A stretch of DNA of 64,000 bases from NCBI GenBank assembly GCA_018065005.1, contig JAGHUD010000013.1:22846-86845 (forward strand), in the 5' to 3' direction. The notes beneath the pieces are model-generated. The model was not told where the DNA came from. It searched no databases and worked only from the letters and a program-made list of their open reading frames with translations. Numbering within the stretch: the stretch's first letter is position 1; every line of letters begins with the position of its first letter. The translations under genes and the position numbers were made by a program. Source of the DNA: Candidatus Physcousia equi (GTDB lineage Bacteria; Bacteroidota; Bacteroidia; Bacteroidales; Bacteroidaceae). Below, in pieces: positions 52,861-61,261 of the stretch.

Positions 52861-53898
52861 ATGAGCAATTTGTTAAAAGCGGAAGGCTATAAGTCGGTCC
52901 TCAACCTAAAGGAGACAGAACTCGCCATCAAGAAGGTCAAGGACTTCTTTCTCGCCTCTCTGAGCACAGAACTGCGTCTTCGTCGCGTCACAGCACCTCT
53001 GTTTGTGCTGCGCGGACTGGGCATCAACGATGACTTGAATGGTGTTGAACGTCCCGTGTCTTTTCCCATCAAGGATATGAACGAGGCTACCGCAGAGGTG
53101 GTACATTCGCTGGCAAAATGGAAGCGTCTCACCCTCGCTGAGTATCAGGTGGAGCCTGGCTTCGGCATCATCACCGACATGAATGCCATCCGTGCCGATG
53201 AGGAACTTGACAATATTCACTCGCTCTATGTAGACCAGTGGGACTGGGAACGCACGATGAAGGCGGAACAGCGTAACATCAAGTACCTTAAAAAAATCGT
53301 AACGCAGATCTACAGTGCCATACTGCGCACGGAGTTCTCCATCTGCGAGACCTATCCACAACTCAAGCATTTCCTGCCCGAGGATGTCTTCTTCATCCAC
53401 TCTGAGGAGCTGCGTCAGATGTACCCCAACCTCTCAGCGAAGGAACGCGAGGATGCCATCTGCAAGGAGCACGGCGCCGTGTTCATCTTTGGCATCGGTG
53501 GCAAGTTGGGCGACGGACACGAGCACGACCTGCGCGCACCGGACTACGACGACTGGTCGACGGAGAACGAGGAAGGCTTCAAGGGACTCAACGGCGACCT
53601 CCTCATCTGGTACCCCGTGCTCAACCGCTCCATCGAGCTCTCCTCTATGGGCATTCGTGTCGACAAGGCTGCGTTGCTTCGCCAGCTTGAACTGCAGGGC
53701 AAGGAGAACCGCAAGGACCTCTACTTCCACAAGCGTTTGCTCAACGATCAGTTGCCACTCAGCATCGGCGGTGGCATCGGACAGAGTCGTCTGTGCATGG
53801 TGCTGCTCCACAAGGCGCACATCGGCGAGACCCAATCAAGCATCTGGCCCGAAGAGATGCGCCAAGAGTGTCGCGATTTGGGCATGCCGCTCATCTGA
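52861..53898 (+). CDS. asnA: Aspartate-ammonia ligase
   Basis: AsnA makes asparagine from aspartate, ammonia and ATP. The protein is 345 residues, the family length, with a class II aminoacyl-tRNA synthetase-like fold. Visible family segments are RVTAPLFV, the VHSLAKWKR motif, VDQWDWE and the C-terminal ISIGGGIGQSR-like LSIGGGIGQSRLCMVLL ATP-site motif. It is a single-gene unit with a consensus promoter and a strong terminator. Confidence 0.97.
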   Translation: MSNLLKAEGYKSVLNLKETELAIKKVKDFFLASLSTELRLRRVTAPLFVLRGLGINDDLNGVERPVSFPIKDMNEATAEVVHSLAKWKRLTLAEYQVEPGFGIITDMNAIRADEELDNIHSLYVDQWDWERTMKAEQRNIKYLKKIVTQIYSAILRTEFSICETYPQLKHFLPEDVFFIHSEELRQMYPNLSAKEREDAICKEHGAVFIFGIGGKLGDGHEHDLRAPDYDDWSTENEEGFKGLNGDLLIWYPVLNRSIELSSMGIRVDKAALLRQLELQGKENRKDLYFHKRLLNDQLPLSIGGGIGQSRLCMVLLHKAHIGETQSSIWPEEMRQECRDLGMPLI

Positions 53899-53927
53899 TA
53901 TACTGAGCCACTGCTGGCTGATAAACG

Positions 53928-53968
53928 AAAATGCGCTCGACGGAATGATTTTTCGTCGAGCGCATTTT
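53928..53968. terminator. Terminator after asnA
   Basis: A 15-bp perfect stem (AAAATGCGCTCGACG with its complement) and an 11-base loop, followed by T on the plus strand. It begins 30 bp after the asnA stop and is A/T flanked on both sides. Confidence 0.9.
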
Positions 53969-54040
53969 TCGTGTTCTGTGTGTCCCTGCAGAGCCATTGC
54001 CCACCAGCCTTGTGTTATCTGTATTCCTCGTCCTACTGTG

Positions 54041-54064
54041 CCCACGTGAAGGTTCTCACGTGGG
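54041..54064. terminator. Hairpin downstream of the calycin-like gene
   Basis: CCCACGTGA-N6-TCACGTGGG, a perfect 9-bp stem. It lies 54 bp beyond the stop codon of the minus-strand calycin-like gene. No T-run follows, so it is only terminator-like; the arms contain the CACGTG palindrome. Confidence 0.45.
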
Positions 54065-54117
54065 TCTGCGTCAGCGAGAGGATTTTTTGTGTTGGGCTCA
54101 GTCCACGACCCAAGTTT

Positions 54118-55125
54118 TCATCTTCCTCTCATCACCTTCTTTCCGTTGACAAGGAAGATACCCTTCGCCTTGCCATGAACACGCTGTCCGCAGAGGTTGT
54201 AGACGGTGTTGTGGGTAGCTGCATCTTCGCCCACTTGCTTGATGGCGGTTGCTGCCGTACCGAATGTGGAGACGATGCCGAAAGGCATAGAGCCCATCTG
54301 GAAGGTGTTGACAATGGATGCGGGCTGCTTGTCTCGATAGGTAACGAGGATGTTGTTCTCTTTGGTCGTATTGAAGGGGTAGTCGCCATCAAACGTTGTC
54401 TTGCCGCCCTGCTTGGCGGTGAAGTGGAAGATCAGCCCATCGGCGGCATAGTCGCGGTAGAAGCCCCCCTTCTCTTCGTCGAAGACGAGTGCGCTAACGG
54501 TGTAGTTGCCTAAGCTGAGATCACCTATGACAGTACCCTCAAGAGTGAAACTGGGCACCTCAACATCGAGCTTTTCCACCTCGCCGTCCACGTACTTCCT
54601 TATTTTATAGGTGACGCTTTCGTTTGAATAGGCGTATTGTCCACCCACAACGACGTTGATGCGCTGCGTCACCGGTTTCACGTAGAAGGCATCTATCTGG
54701 TAGCTTACGGCAAAAGGCATGGTGCCATATTGGAAAACCATGTTTAGGCGGAGCGAGTTGTCCGACATGTCATAACTTCCGCTGAGCGACTGTCCCGTGA
54801 TGGTCTTCTCCGCTCCGTCCACCGTGATGGTGGTGGAGAATGTCTGTTCGGGAAAGCTCACCACGTGGTTCTCGTTCATCTCAAAGGTGGCGTCGGAGAT
54901 GGTGAACGACGGAATGTTTGCCATGCCCTTGAGCTCTGGCAGTGTGATGTCGCCCGTGGTCATGCCCTTCATGGTGAAGTTTATCGTGTCGATTGGATTG
55001 TCGATACGGGTGGTCATCACCGACAGACTCGATGCGCCCACAAAGGTCATGGGTGTGTGTTGCTGGGCATTGAGGTGGTTGCACACGATGAACGTCAGCA
55101 AGAGTAGATGAATCAGATTTCTCAT
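54118..55125 (-). CDS. Exported calycin-like protein with type IX-like tail
   Basis: A 335-residue exported protein (signal ending NHLNAQ). Two beta-rich repeats show the pattern of Bacteroidetes calycin-like (lipocalin-type barrel) proteins, with repeated FQYGTMPF / FQMGSMPF segments. The C-terminal VYNLCGQRVHGKAKGIFLVNGKKV is the typical short sorting-tail-like motif. Ligand unknown. It has its own promoter at 55169-55199 and is separate from the glycogen operon, whose terminator lies upstream. Confidence 0.75.
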   Translation of the reverse strand: MRNLIHLLLLTFIVCNHLNAQQHTPMTFVGASSLSVMTTRIDNPIDTINFTMKGMTTGDITLPELKGMANIPSFTISDATFEMNENHVVSFPEQTFSTTITVDGAEKTITGQSLSGSYDMSDNSLRLNMVFQYGTMPFAVSYQIDAFYVKPVTQRINVVVGGQYAYSNESVTYKIRKYVDGEVEKLDVEVPSFTLEGTVIGDLSLGNYTVSALVFDEEKGGFYRDYAADGLIFHFTAKQGGKTTFDGDYPFNTTKENNILVTYRDKQPASIVNTFQMGSMPFGIVSTFGTAATAIKQVGEDAATHNTVYNLCGQRVHGKAKGIFLVNGKKVMRGR

Positions 55126-55168
55126 AGTTTGTCAGTTTTTTCTGGGTGTATAATCTAATTTCAGGCTG

Positions 55169-55200
55169 CAAAGTTACTACTTTTTTCGTGTTCGTACAAT
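55169..55200 (-). promoter_or_regulatory. Promoter of the calycin-like gene
   Basis: ATTG (55200-55197), 20 bases, then TAACTTTG (55176-55169) on the minus strand, 43 bp before the start codon. Confidence 0.65.
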
Positions 55201-55252
55201 ACCCCATTGATGTGATTTTTCAAGCAAGAACTAAATGTTTGCCAAACGCCAG

Positions 55253-55291
55253 AAAAAATAAGGGCAAATGAGGATGAACCCCATCTGCCCT
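55253..55291 (-). terminator. Terminator of the glycogen operon
   Basis: An imperfect hairpin (AGGGCAAATGAGG against CCCCATCTGCCCT), followed on the minus strand by TATTTTTT. It is 30 bp beyond the GH57 stop. One arm is identical to the tsf terminator arm at 4111-4123. Confidence 0.75.
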
Positions 55292-55320
55292 TGTGCGTAA
55301 AACATGGTGTGTGGAACGAA

Positions 55321-56796
55321 TTACTTCTTCGTTGTTGTCTTCTTGGTGGTTGCCTTCTTAGCCGCAGGCTTCTCTGCTGCAGGCTCAGCCTTCTTTTCTG
55401 CAGGCTTTTCTGCTGCAGACTCAGCCTTCTTTTCTGCAGGCTCAGCCTTCTGGGCAGTTGCTTTCTTGGCAGCAGGCTTCTTCTCAGTGCTGTTTGAAGC
55501 TTCGAGTTTCGCCAGTCGTGCTTTGAGTCGTGCCAACTCCTTCTCCTTGACCGCCACTTCCTCGCCGAGGTTGTGAATGGTTGTGTAGAGACCGTTGAGT
55601 TCGTCATTCTCCACTTCGATGGGGAAGAGGTTTTGCACACGCTTGATGAAGTCACCCAGAATGTTCATGTAGTTGGTGAACGCATCGTAGGGACTGTCGT
55701 AGAAACCGCGAATCATATTCACACTCATAGGTTTCGTCGTCATGTAGCGAAGGTTGTTGCTTGCCTGGATGCGGTCCCAGTCTTGCTTGATGCGACGGTC
55801 TTGACAAGCCATGATGCGGCCAGCCTCCTGATAGAGTTTGGCAAACGCCTCACGCTGCATGCCGTTGCCGAGCCAGCAAGAGGTGTCGCGCTCCTCATCG
55901 TTCCAGCTGACGTATTCGGGCATGCTCATGGGTGCCACAGCCTTCGTCTTGCCAACAATCTCAGAGGGAGTGGCAAACTCGATGCCACGCTCCTTGCACG
56001 CTGCAGGCAGTGCCTTGAGGAATTCGAGAATGTTGCTGCTGAGGGGCTGGAAGATGCCGAGTGCGCAGAGCTCCATGAAGATGTTGATGACCTGCTCCTC
56101 CTGTGGGAGCTGTGCAATCCAGTCGGCATAGCGGTCGCTCATGAGTGGGTATTCGCTCCAGCTGCTGTCGTTGAAGCGCAGTGAGATGTCGTCAGAGAGT
56201 TTGTAGTCGCGGAGCAGCAAGCTCACCTTGGGGTTTGCAGCGCAACTGTAGACAAAGTGGGGCGACTTCCATCCGAGCACGTGCTTAGCACCTTCAGCGA
56301 GCATTGCCTTGTAGCCCATCTGTCCGGCAATGTTTCCAATCTCGTCGCTGTAGATGAGGCTGCTGTTGCGCAGCACCTTGGGTGTCTGTCCGAAGAGCTC
56401 CTTGATCTTCTTCGACTGGCGCTCCACTTCGTTGCGGAACACATCTTCGTTGGCGATAGAAGAAAGACCGTGGCTATAAGGCTCAGCCAGGAACTCCACA
56501 CAGCCCGTCTGGCTGAGTTGCTGCAGCAGATCGATGACTTCGGGCGCATAGTCCTCGAGGAGTTCGATTGCCACGCCAGAGAGCGAGAAAGACACCTTGA
56601 AGTATTTGCCATAAGTCTGCGTCATTTCCAGCATCGCCTTCAGTGCGGGTATGTAGCTGCGCTCAGCCGTTTCGGTGATGGCACGCTCGTTTTCGTAGTC
56701 ATCATAGTAGTAGTGGTCAGCACCGATGTCGAAGAAGCGGTAGCGTTTGAGATGAACGGGTTGATGTATCTCGAAATATAAACAAATGGTTTTCAT
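55321..56796 (-). CDS. GH57 family alpha-amylase-like enzyme with Lys/Ala-rich tail
   Basis: A 491-residue cytoplasmic glycosidase. MKTICLYFEIHQPVHLKRYRFF starts with the GH57 HQP motif, and CVEFLAEPYSHGL follows near residue 134. GH57 enzymes hydrolyse or rearrange alpha-1,4-glucans. The last 65 residues or so are an unusual Lys/Ala/Glu/Pro-rich repeat (units such as AEKKAEPAAEKPA) preceded by a short coiled coil (KEKELARLKARLAKLEAS). The matching DNA is repetitive (55366-55446). The gene is last of the debranching enzyme-GT4-GH57 operon, 9 bp after the GT4 gene. Confidence 0.9.
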   Translation of the reverse strand: MKTICLYFEIHQPVHLKRYRFFDIGADHYYYDDYENERAITETAERSYIPALKAMLEMTQTYGKYFKVSFSLSGVAIELLEDYAPEVIDLLQQLSQTGCVEFLAEPYSHGLSSIANEDVFRNEVERQSKKIKELFGQTPKVLRNSSLIYSDEIGNIAGQMGYKAMLAEGAKHVLGWKSPHFVYSCAANPKVSLLLRDYKLSDDISLRFNDSSWSEYPLMSDRYADWIAQLPQEEQVINIFMELCALGIFQPLSSNILEFLKALPAACKERGIEFATPSEIVGKTKAVAPMSMPEYVSWNDEERDTSCWLGNGMQREAFAKLYQEAGRIMACQDRRIKQDWDRIQASNNLRYMTTKPMSVNMIRGFYDSPYDAFTNYMNILGDFIKRVQNLFPIEVENDELNGLYTTIHNLGEEVAVKEKELARLKARLAKLEASNSTEKKPAAKKATAQKAEPAEKKAESAAEKPAEKKAEPAAEKPAAKKATTKKTTTKK

Positions 56797-56805
56797 AATC
56801 GTGTT

Positions 56806-58113
56806 TTATTTAATGTCCTTAACTGCATTTAGGTATTCATCATTGTTGAACCAGCCGCGCGAGAGAAGTTGGTTGTAGCATTCGCGGATGCGCAGACCCA
56901 CCTTTTCCCAGGTGATGCGGTCCACCTCCTTGATGCCTTCCTCGCTCAGTTGTTTCCACATCTGCTCGTTTGTGCAGAGAGAATACATGGCGTCTGCCAT
57001 GGCGTCGATGTCCCAGTAGTCCACCTTGATGACATTGTCCAGAATCTCGCCGCAGCCCGACTGCTTGGAGATGATACAGGGGCAGCCGCACTGCATCGCC
57101 TCAAGCGGTGCGATGCCGAAAGGCTCACTCACGGAGGGCATGACAAAGACGTCGCTGCGCTTGTAGCATTCATAGACTTGCTTGCCTCGCTGGAATCCGG
57201 GGAAGTGGCAACGGTCAGCAATGCCGTAGCTGGCAGCCAGGTTGATCATGGCGTTCATCATATCGCCCGATCCTGCAAAGCAGAAGCGTATGTTGTGCGT
57301 ACGGTCGAGCACACGCTTGGCAGCCTCGATAAAGTATTCAGGCCCCTTCTGCATGGTGATGCGTCCCAGATAGGTGACCACCTTCTCCTCTGGGTCGCGT
57401 GTAGAGGGGATGTTGGTGTATTCCTCGCTGAGGGGGTACACCGCATTGTGCATAGCCACGCACTTGCGCGGATCCTGGTGATACTGGTTGATGACCGTCT
57501 GTCGTGTGAGTTCCGAAACGCACATGATGCAGTCTGCGTGGTCCATACCATTCTTTTCGATGGAGTAGACGGTGGGGTTCACCTTGCCGCGCGAGCGGTC
57601 GAAGTCGGTAGCGTGAACATGGATGCAGAGAGGCTTGCCGCTCACCATCTTGGCATGCACGCCAGCGGGGTAGGTCAGCCAGTCGTGGGCATGGATGAGG
57701 TCGAACTCTTCGCTGCGGGCAAGCACACCGGCGATGATCGAAAAGTTGTTGATCTCGTCGTGCAGGTTGCCGGGATAGCCGCCAGCAAAACCGATACAAC
57801 CCATGTCGTCGAGTCCCTGCATGTAGTTGAAGTCGGCATAGATGTGCTCGCGGAAGCGGAAGTAGTCTTCAGCCGTATGCCCCACAAAACGATGCTTGAT
57901 GTGGTCATACTGCACATCGCGCCATGCCACGGGCACCTGACTCATATTGATAATCTTGAGGAAGCCCTCTTCTTCTCCCGTAGGCTTAGGCATACAGAAG
58001 GTTGTCTCCACGTCGCCCTGCAGACTCAGTCCCTTAGTGATGCCATAGGAAGCAACAGCAAGACCACCATAAATTTTGGGAGGAAATTCCCATCCGAACA
58101 TTAAGACTTTCAT
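56806..58113 (-). CDS. GT4 family glycosyltransferase, probable glycogen synthase
   Basis: A 435-residue GT-B enzyme beginning MKVLMFGWEFPPKIYGGLAV, with the glycine-rich donor loop, a central HAHDWLTYPAG and the C-terminal E-x7-E motif SEPFGIAPLE. Together with debranching and GH57 genes it is the enzyme that would build glycogen from a nucleotide-sugar donor in Bacteroidales that lack a classical GlgA; donor choice (ADP- or UDP-glucose) cannot be read. It lies 17 bp after the debranching enzyme gene. Confidence 0.88.
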   Translation of the reverse strand: MKVLMFGWEFPPKIYGGLAVASYGITKGLSLQGDVETTFCMPKPTGEEEGFLKIINMSQVPVAWRDVQYDHIKHRFVGHTAEDYFRFREHIYADFNYMQGLDDMGCIGFAGGYPGNLHDEINNFSIIAGVLARSEEFDLIHAHDWLTYPAGVHAKMVSGKPLCIHVHATDFDRSRGKVNPTVYSIEKNGMDHADCIMCVSELTRQTVINQYHQDPRKCVAMHNAVYPLSEEYTNIPSTRDPEEKVVTYLGRITMQKGPEYFIEAAKRVLDRTHNIRFCFAGSGDMMNAMINLAASYGIADRCHFPGFQRGKQVYECYKRSDVFVMPSVSEPFGIAPLEAMQCGCPCIISKQSGCGEILDNVIKVDYWDIDAMADAMYSLCTNEQMWKQLSEEGIKEVDRITWEKVGLRIRECYNQLLSRGWFNNDEYLNAVKDIK

Positions 58114-58130
58114 GATATATTCCTCCTTAT

Positions 58131-60077
58131 TTAATATTCGTTATACTTATCAAGAAGTTTCACAACACGCATAATCTCTGCCACATTCATCGCAAATGAG
58201 ATGGCACCGCGGCCGTGGAACGGAGGATTGCCATCGAAGAGTTCCGGGATGGTGCCGATGCAGTGGTAGAAAAGTTCTTCCTCGTAGCCCACAAGCTGTC
58301 GCTCCACGAATCCCACCTTGCTGCGGCCATACACCTTGAGGCAAGCTTCCATGTAGAAACCGCCCAGCCATGGCCAAGCCGTGCCCTGATGGTAGGCATA
58401 GTCGCGCTGCACCTGGGGTCCCGTGTACATGGGGTTGTAGCCACCGCTCTTGGGCGAGAGTGAACGCAGTCCCTTGGGTGTGAGCAGTTCCTTGGTGCAG
58501 AGGTCGAGGATGAACTTCTTCTGCTTCTGGTCGAGTGGCGAATAATCGAAGGCAACGGGGAAGATCATGTTGGGGCGAACGCTCCAGTCCATCATCTGTC
58601 CGTCCACGTAGTCCAGCAAATAGCCATGCTGGTTCAGGAACGTGTCGATGAAGCTCGTCTTCACCTTGCTGGTGAGTTGTTCGAGCATCTGCTCCACCGT
58701 CTCGTCCTTCATGGTAGCACAGACCTGCTGACTAAACTTAAGACAGTTGTACCACAGCGCATTCACCTCCACGATGTAGCCCGAGCGCGGCACGATAGGC
58801 TTTCCGTTTGCCTGGCTGTTCATCCATGTGATGGCGCGGTCCTGTCCGCCGGGCGCGTAGAGCAAGCCGTTCTCCTTCACCTGCAGTCCGGGGTGGTTGC
58901 CCAGGTGTATCCACTGCATGATGTCGCGCACGAGGCGTCCATATTTCTTATATACGCTTTCGAGGTCGGTGAGCTTTGCGTATTGCTGAATTGCCCAGAC
59001 CGCCCAAAGGAGCACGTCTGGCTGTCCAATCTCGTAGATCTTGACGCTGAGCGGCTCGCCCTCCATAAACTCGCGTATGCCCTTTTCGGCAGTAGCCATA
59101 ACCTTCTCGAACTTGTCAAATTCGCCATTCGTGATGGTCAGCCCCGGCAGTGCAATGAACATGTCGCGTGCGCGGCACTTGAACCAGGGGTAGCCTGCAA
59201 GCACATAGTTCTCCATGCCCTCTTGCACGATGAACTGGTGGGCACTGTTGACGAGGTTGTGGTAGAAGTTGTCGCGCGGCGTGCGCACGTTCACCTCAAA
59301 GTCTGCAATCTCAGGCAGCTTCTTGGGGTCAGCCTCGTCCAGTCCGGCACTGAAGATGATGCTTTCACCCTTCTTGATGGTGCACTCGAAGTAGCCAGGC
59401 ACGTAGAGATCCTCGCTGCCGGCATAGCCGCGTTCCTGCTCTTTGGGGTATTCGATGCCGCGATACCAATCGGGGTTGAAGATGAACTCATTCTTTTTGC
59501 TCAGCTGCATGAAGAGGTCGGGATAGCCTTCATACATGCAGGTCTTGATGCCGTTCTTGACGTTTTGGTATTCACGGCTGGCAACCCCATTCTCGTGGGT
59601 GAACTCACGCACGCTGCGGAAAGCTAAGAAGGGCTGCAGGCGCAGTGTCGTGGCACTGTGTGCCTCCAGCAGCGTGTAGCGGATGATGACACGGTTCGAG
59701 AAATGCTGGAACACCTCTTCGCGCTTCAGCACAACGCCACCGACGCGGTAGATCGTCGTGGGCACCTTGAGGCTGTCGAACTCGCGGATGTATTTATGCC
59801 CGCGTGGACTGTAGTTATTACCCTGGTACTTATGGAGGCCGAGGTTGAACTCTGCACCGTGTTGCACCACCGTAGCGTCGAGTGAGCTAAGGAGTACATG
59901 GTTCTCGTCGTCAAGTTCGGGCACGGGCACCACCAAGAGACCATGATATTTTCTCGTGTTGCAGCCGAGCAATGTCGTGCACGAATAGGCTCCAGAACGA
60001 TTGCTCCTGAGGATTTCCTTTTTGATGGTCTCCTCCAGATTCGTCATCTGAGTCTTGTCGAAACGTAAATAACTCAT
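58131..60077 (-). CDS. Glycogen debranching enzyme (amylo-1,6-glucosidase type)
   Basis: A 648-residue protein. The N-terminal domain has SNRSGAYSCTTLLGCNTRKYHGLL; the C-terminal (alpha/alpha)6 barrel has RARDMFIALPGL near 303, TWMNSQANGKPIVPRSG near 417, EVNALWYN and YHQGTAWPW (562-570). These fit the GDE_N/GDE_C family that removes alpha-1,6 branches. At position 420 the residue is Asn, where I would expect Asp from the TWMD motif of many family members. It is the first gene of the glycogen operon. Confidence 0.92.
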   Translation of the reverse strand: MSYLRFDKTQMTNLEETIKKEILRSNRSGAYSCTTLLGCNTRKYHGLLVVPVPELDDENHVLLSSLDATVVQHGAEFNLGLHKYQGNNYSPRGHKYIREFDSLKVPTTIYRVGGVVLKREEVFQHFSNRVIIRYTLLEAHSATTLRLQPFLAFRSVREFTHENGVASREYQNVKNGIKTCMYEGYPDLFMQLSKKNEFIFNPDWYRGIEYPKEQERGYAGSEDLYVPGYFECTIKKGESIIFSAGLDEADPKKLPEIADFEVNVRTPRDNFYHNLVNSAHQFIVQEGMENYVLAGYPWFKCRARDMFIALPGLTITNGEFDKFEKVMATAEKGIREFMEGEPLSVKIYEIGQPDVLLWAVWAIQQYAKLTDLESVYKKYGRLVRDIMQWIHLGNHPGLQVKENGLLYAPGGQDRAITWMNSQANGKPIVPRSGYIVEVNALWYNCLKFSQQVCATMKDETVEQMLEQLTSKVKTSFIDTFLNQHGYLLDYVDGQMMDWSVRPNMIFPVAFDYSPLDQKQKKFILDLCTKELLTPKGLRSLSPKSGGYNPMYTGPQVQRDYAYHQGTAWPWLGGFYMEACLKVYGRSKVGFVERQLVGYEEELFYHCIGTIPELFDGNPPFHGRGAISFAMNVAEIMRVVKLLDKYNEY

Positions 60078-60215
60078 AGTCGGAAAAAATGTGTTTTTAT
60101 TAGGTTAACTGATTTCTGTTCTCATGCAAAGGCTGCCTTTCTGAGCCCCCCCGGAGCAGACTGTCTTACGCCAGTGCCAGTGCTCCCGATTGTGGTAAGT
60201 ATGCCTTTCTTGCAC

Positions 60216-60223
60216 CAAAATTA
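60216..60223 (-). promoter_or_regulatory. -7 element of the glycogen operon
   Basis: TAATTTTG on the minus strand, 138 bp before the debranching enzyme start. The -33 element is not clear. The leader contains a possible GGAGCA/TGCTCC hairpin. Confidence 0.45.
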
Positions 60224-60296
60224 CAAAACATTTCTGGAACAGAGAAATTTTTCCACTGTTTTTTTTCTGCAGATTGTCATTTTTCCATAACATTTA

Positions 60297-60328
60297 TTTG
60301 CTTGTGTGTGGAAAATAGAGTAATTTTG
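60297..60328 (+). promoter_or_regulatory. Promoter of the Crp/Fnr regulator gene
   Basis: TTTG (60297-60300), 20 bases, then TAATTTTG (60321-60328). Full match, 38 bp before the ATG, and divergent from the glycogen operon promoter. Confidence 0.75.
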
Positions 60329-60366
60329 TGCCGTAAAACATATAATGCGTTTTTGCGACATCAGAA

Positions 60367-61068
60367 ATGGCAAAAAAAGAGATTTTAGTCAGCGAGGTCA
60401 AGGACAAGCTCTCCGACATTCTTGACCTGCTCACCGATAGCGAGCGCACCGAGTTGCTCGAGCACGCCAAAGTGCAGACGTTGTCCAAAAACGCCTATGC
60501 GTATCGAGACGGCGACCAGCCGCACGACCTCATCTGTGTGGTGAGTGGCAAGCTGAAGATATGCAAGGACGGCGTGAGTGGGCGCAGTCAGCTCATTCGC
60601 GTCCTCAAGCCCACCTCTTATTCTGGCTATCGAGCCTACTTCAGCGGTGTCTCCTACAGCTCTTCGGCAGCCGCCCTCGAGCCCACTGTCATCGTGCGCA
60701 TTCCCCTCATCCTGCTCACGCGGATCATCCAACAGAATGCTTCGCTCGCCTGGTTCTTCATTCAGGAACTCTCCCAACGCCTGGGCAGTGCCAACGAGCG
60801 CACCGTCAACCTCACGCAAAAGCACGTGCGCGGCCGTCTGGCTGAGGCCCTCATCTTTCTGCGCGACACCTACGGACTGGAGGAGGACGGCTGCACGCTG
60901 AGCATCTACCTCTCGCGTGAGGACATGGCAAACATGTCAAACATGACAACCAGCAACGCCATACGCACGCTCAGCGCCTTCGCCCAGGAAAAACTCATAG
61001 CCATCGACGGACGCAAGATCAAGCTCATGGACATGGCTGCCCTGGAGACGGTGAGCAAGTTTGGGTAA
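60367..61068 (+). CDS. Crp/Fnr family transcriptional regulator
   Basis: A 233-residue regulator with an N-terminal cyclic-nucleotide-binding-like domain (about residues 25-140, DLICVVSGKLKICKDG) and a C-terminal winged helix (SREDMANMSNMTTSNAIRTL). No cysteine cluster for an Fe-S sensor is present, so it is not an oxygen-sensing Fnr. It is divergent from the glycogen operon and could regulate it, which is inference from position. The effector is unknown. Confidence 0.9.
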   Translation: MAKKEILVSEVKDKLSDILDLLTDSERTELLEHAKVQTLSKNAYAYRDGDQPHDLICVVSGKLKICKDGVSGRSQLIRVLKPTSYSGYRAYFSGVSYSSSAAALEPTVIVRIPLILLTRIIQQNASLAWFFIQELSQRLGSANERTVNLTQKHVRGRLAEALIFLRDTYGLEEDGCTLSIYLSREDMANMSNMTTSNAIRTLSAFAQEKLIAIDGRKIKLMDMAALETVSKFG

Positions 61069-61080
61069 GCTTACTTAGTC

Positions 61081-61202
61081 CATAGTTCATAGTTCATAGT
61101 TCATAGTTCATAGTTCATAGTTCATAGTTCATAGTTGACTCAGCCGATCCCTTCGGTCAACATAGTTCATAGTTCATAGTTCATAGTTCATAGTTCATAG
61201 TT
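61081..61202. repeat. CATAGTT heptamer arrays, 8 and 6 units
   Basis: Perfect heptamer CATAGTT repeats run 61081-61136 (eight) and 61161-61202 (six). They are separated by a 24-bp block, and a diverged copy of that block (GCCGANCCCTTCGGTC core) follows the second array. The arrays are in the 193-bp gap between the Crp-type gene and the miaA-like gene. Copy number is likely to vary by slippage. Confidence 0.9.
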
Positions 61203-61261
61203 GGCTTTGCCGAGCCCTTCGGTCTTCACAGTTGGCTGCTTTCAATAATTAGAATAGAATA

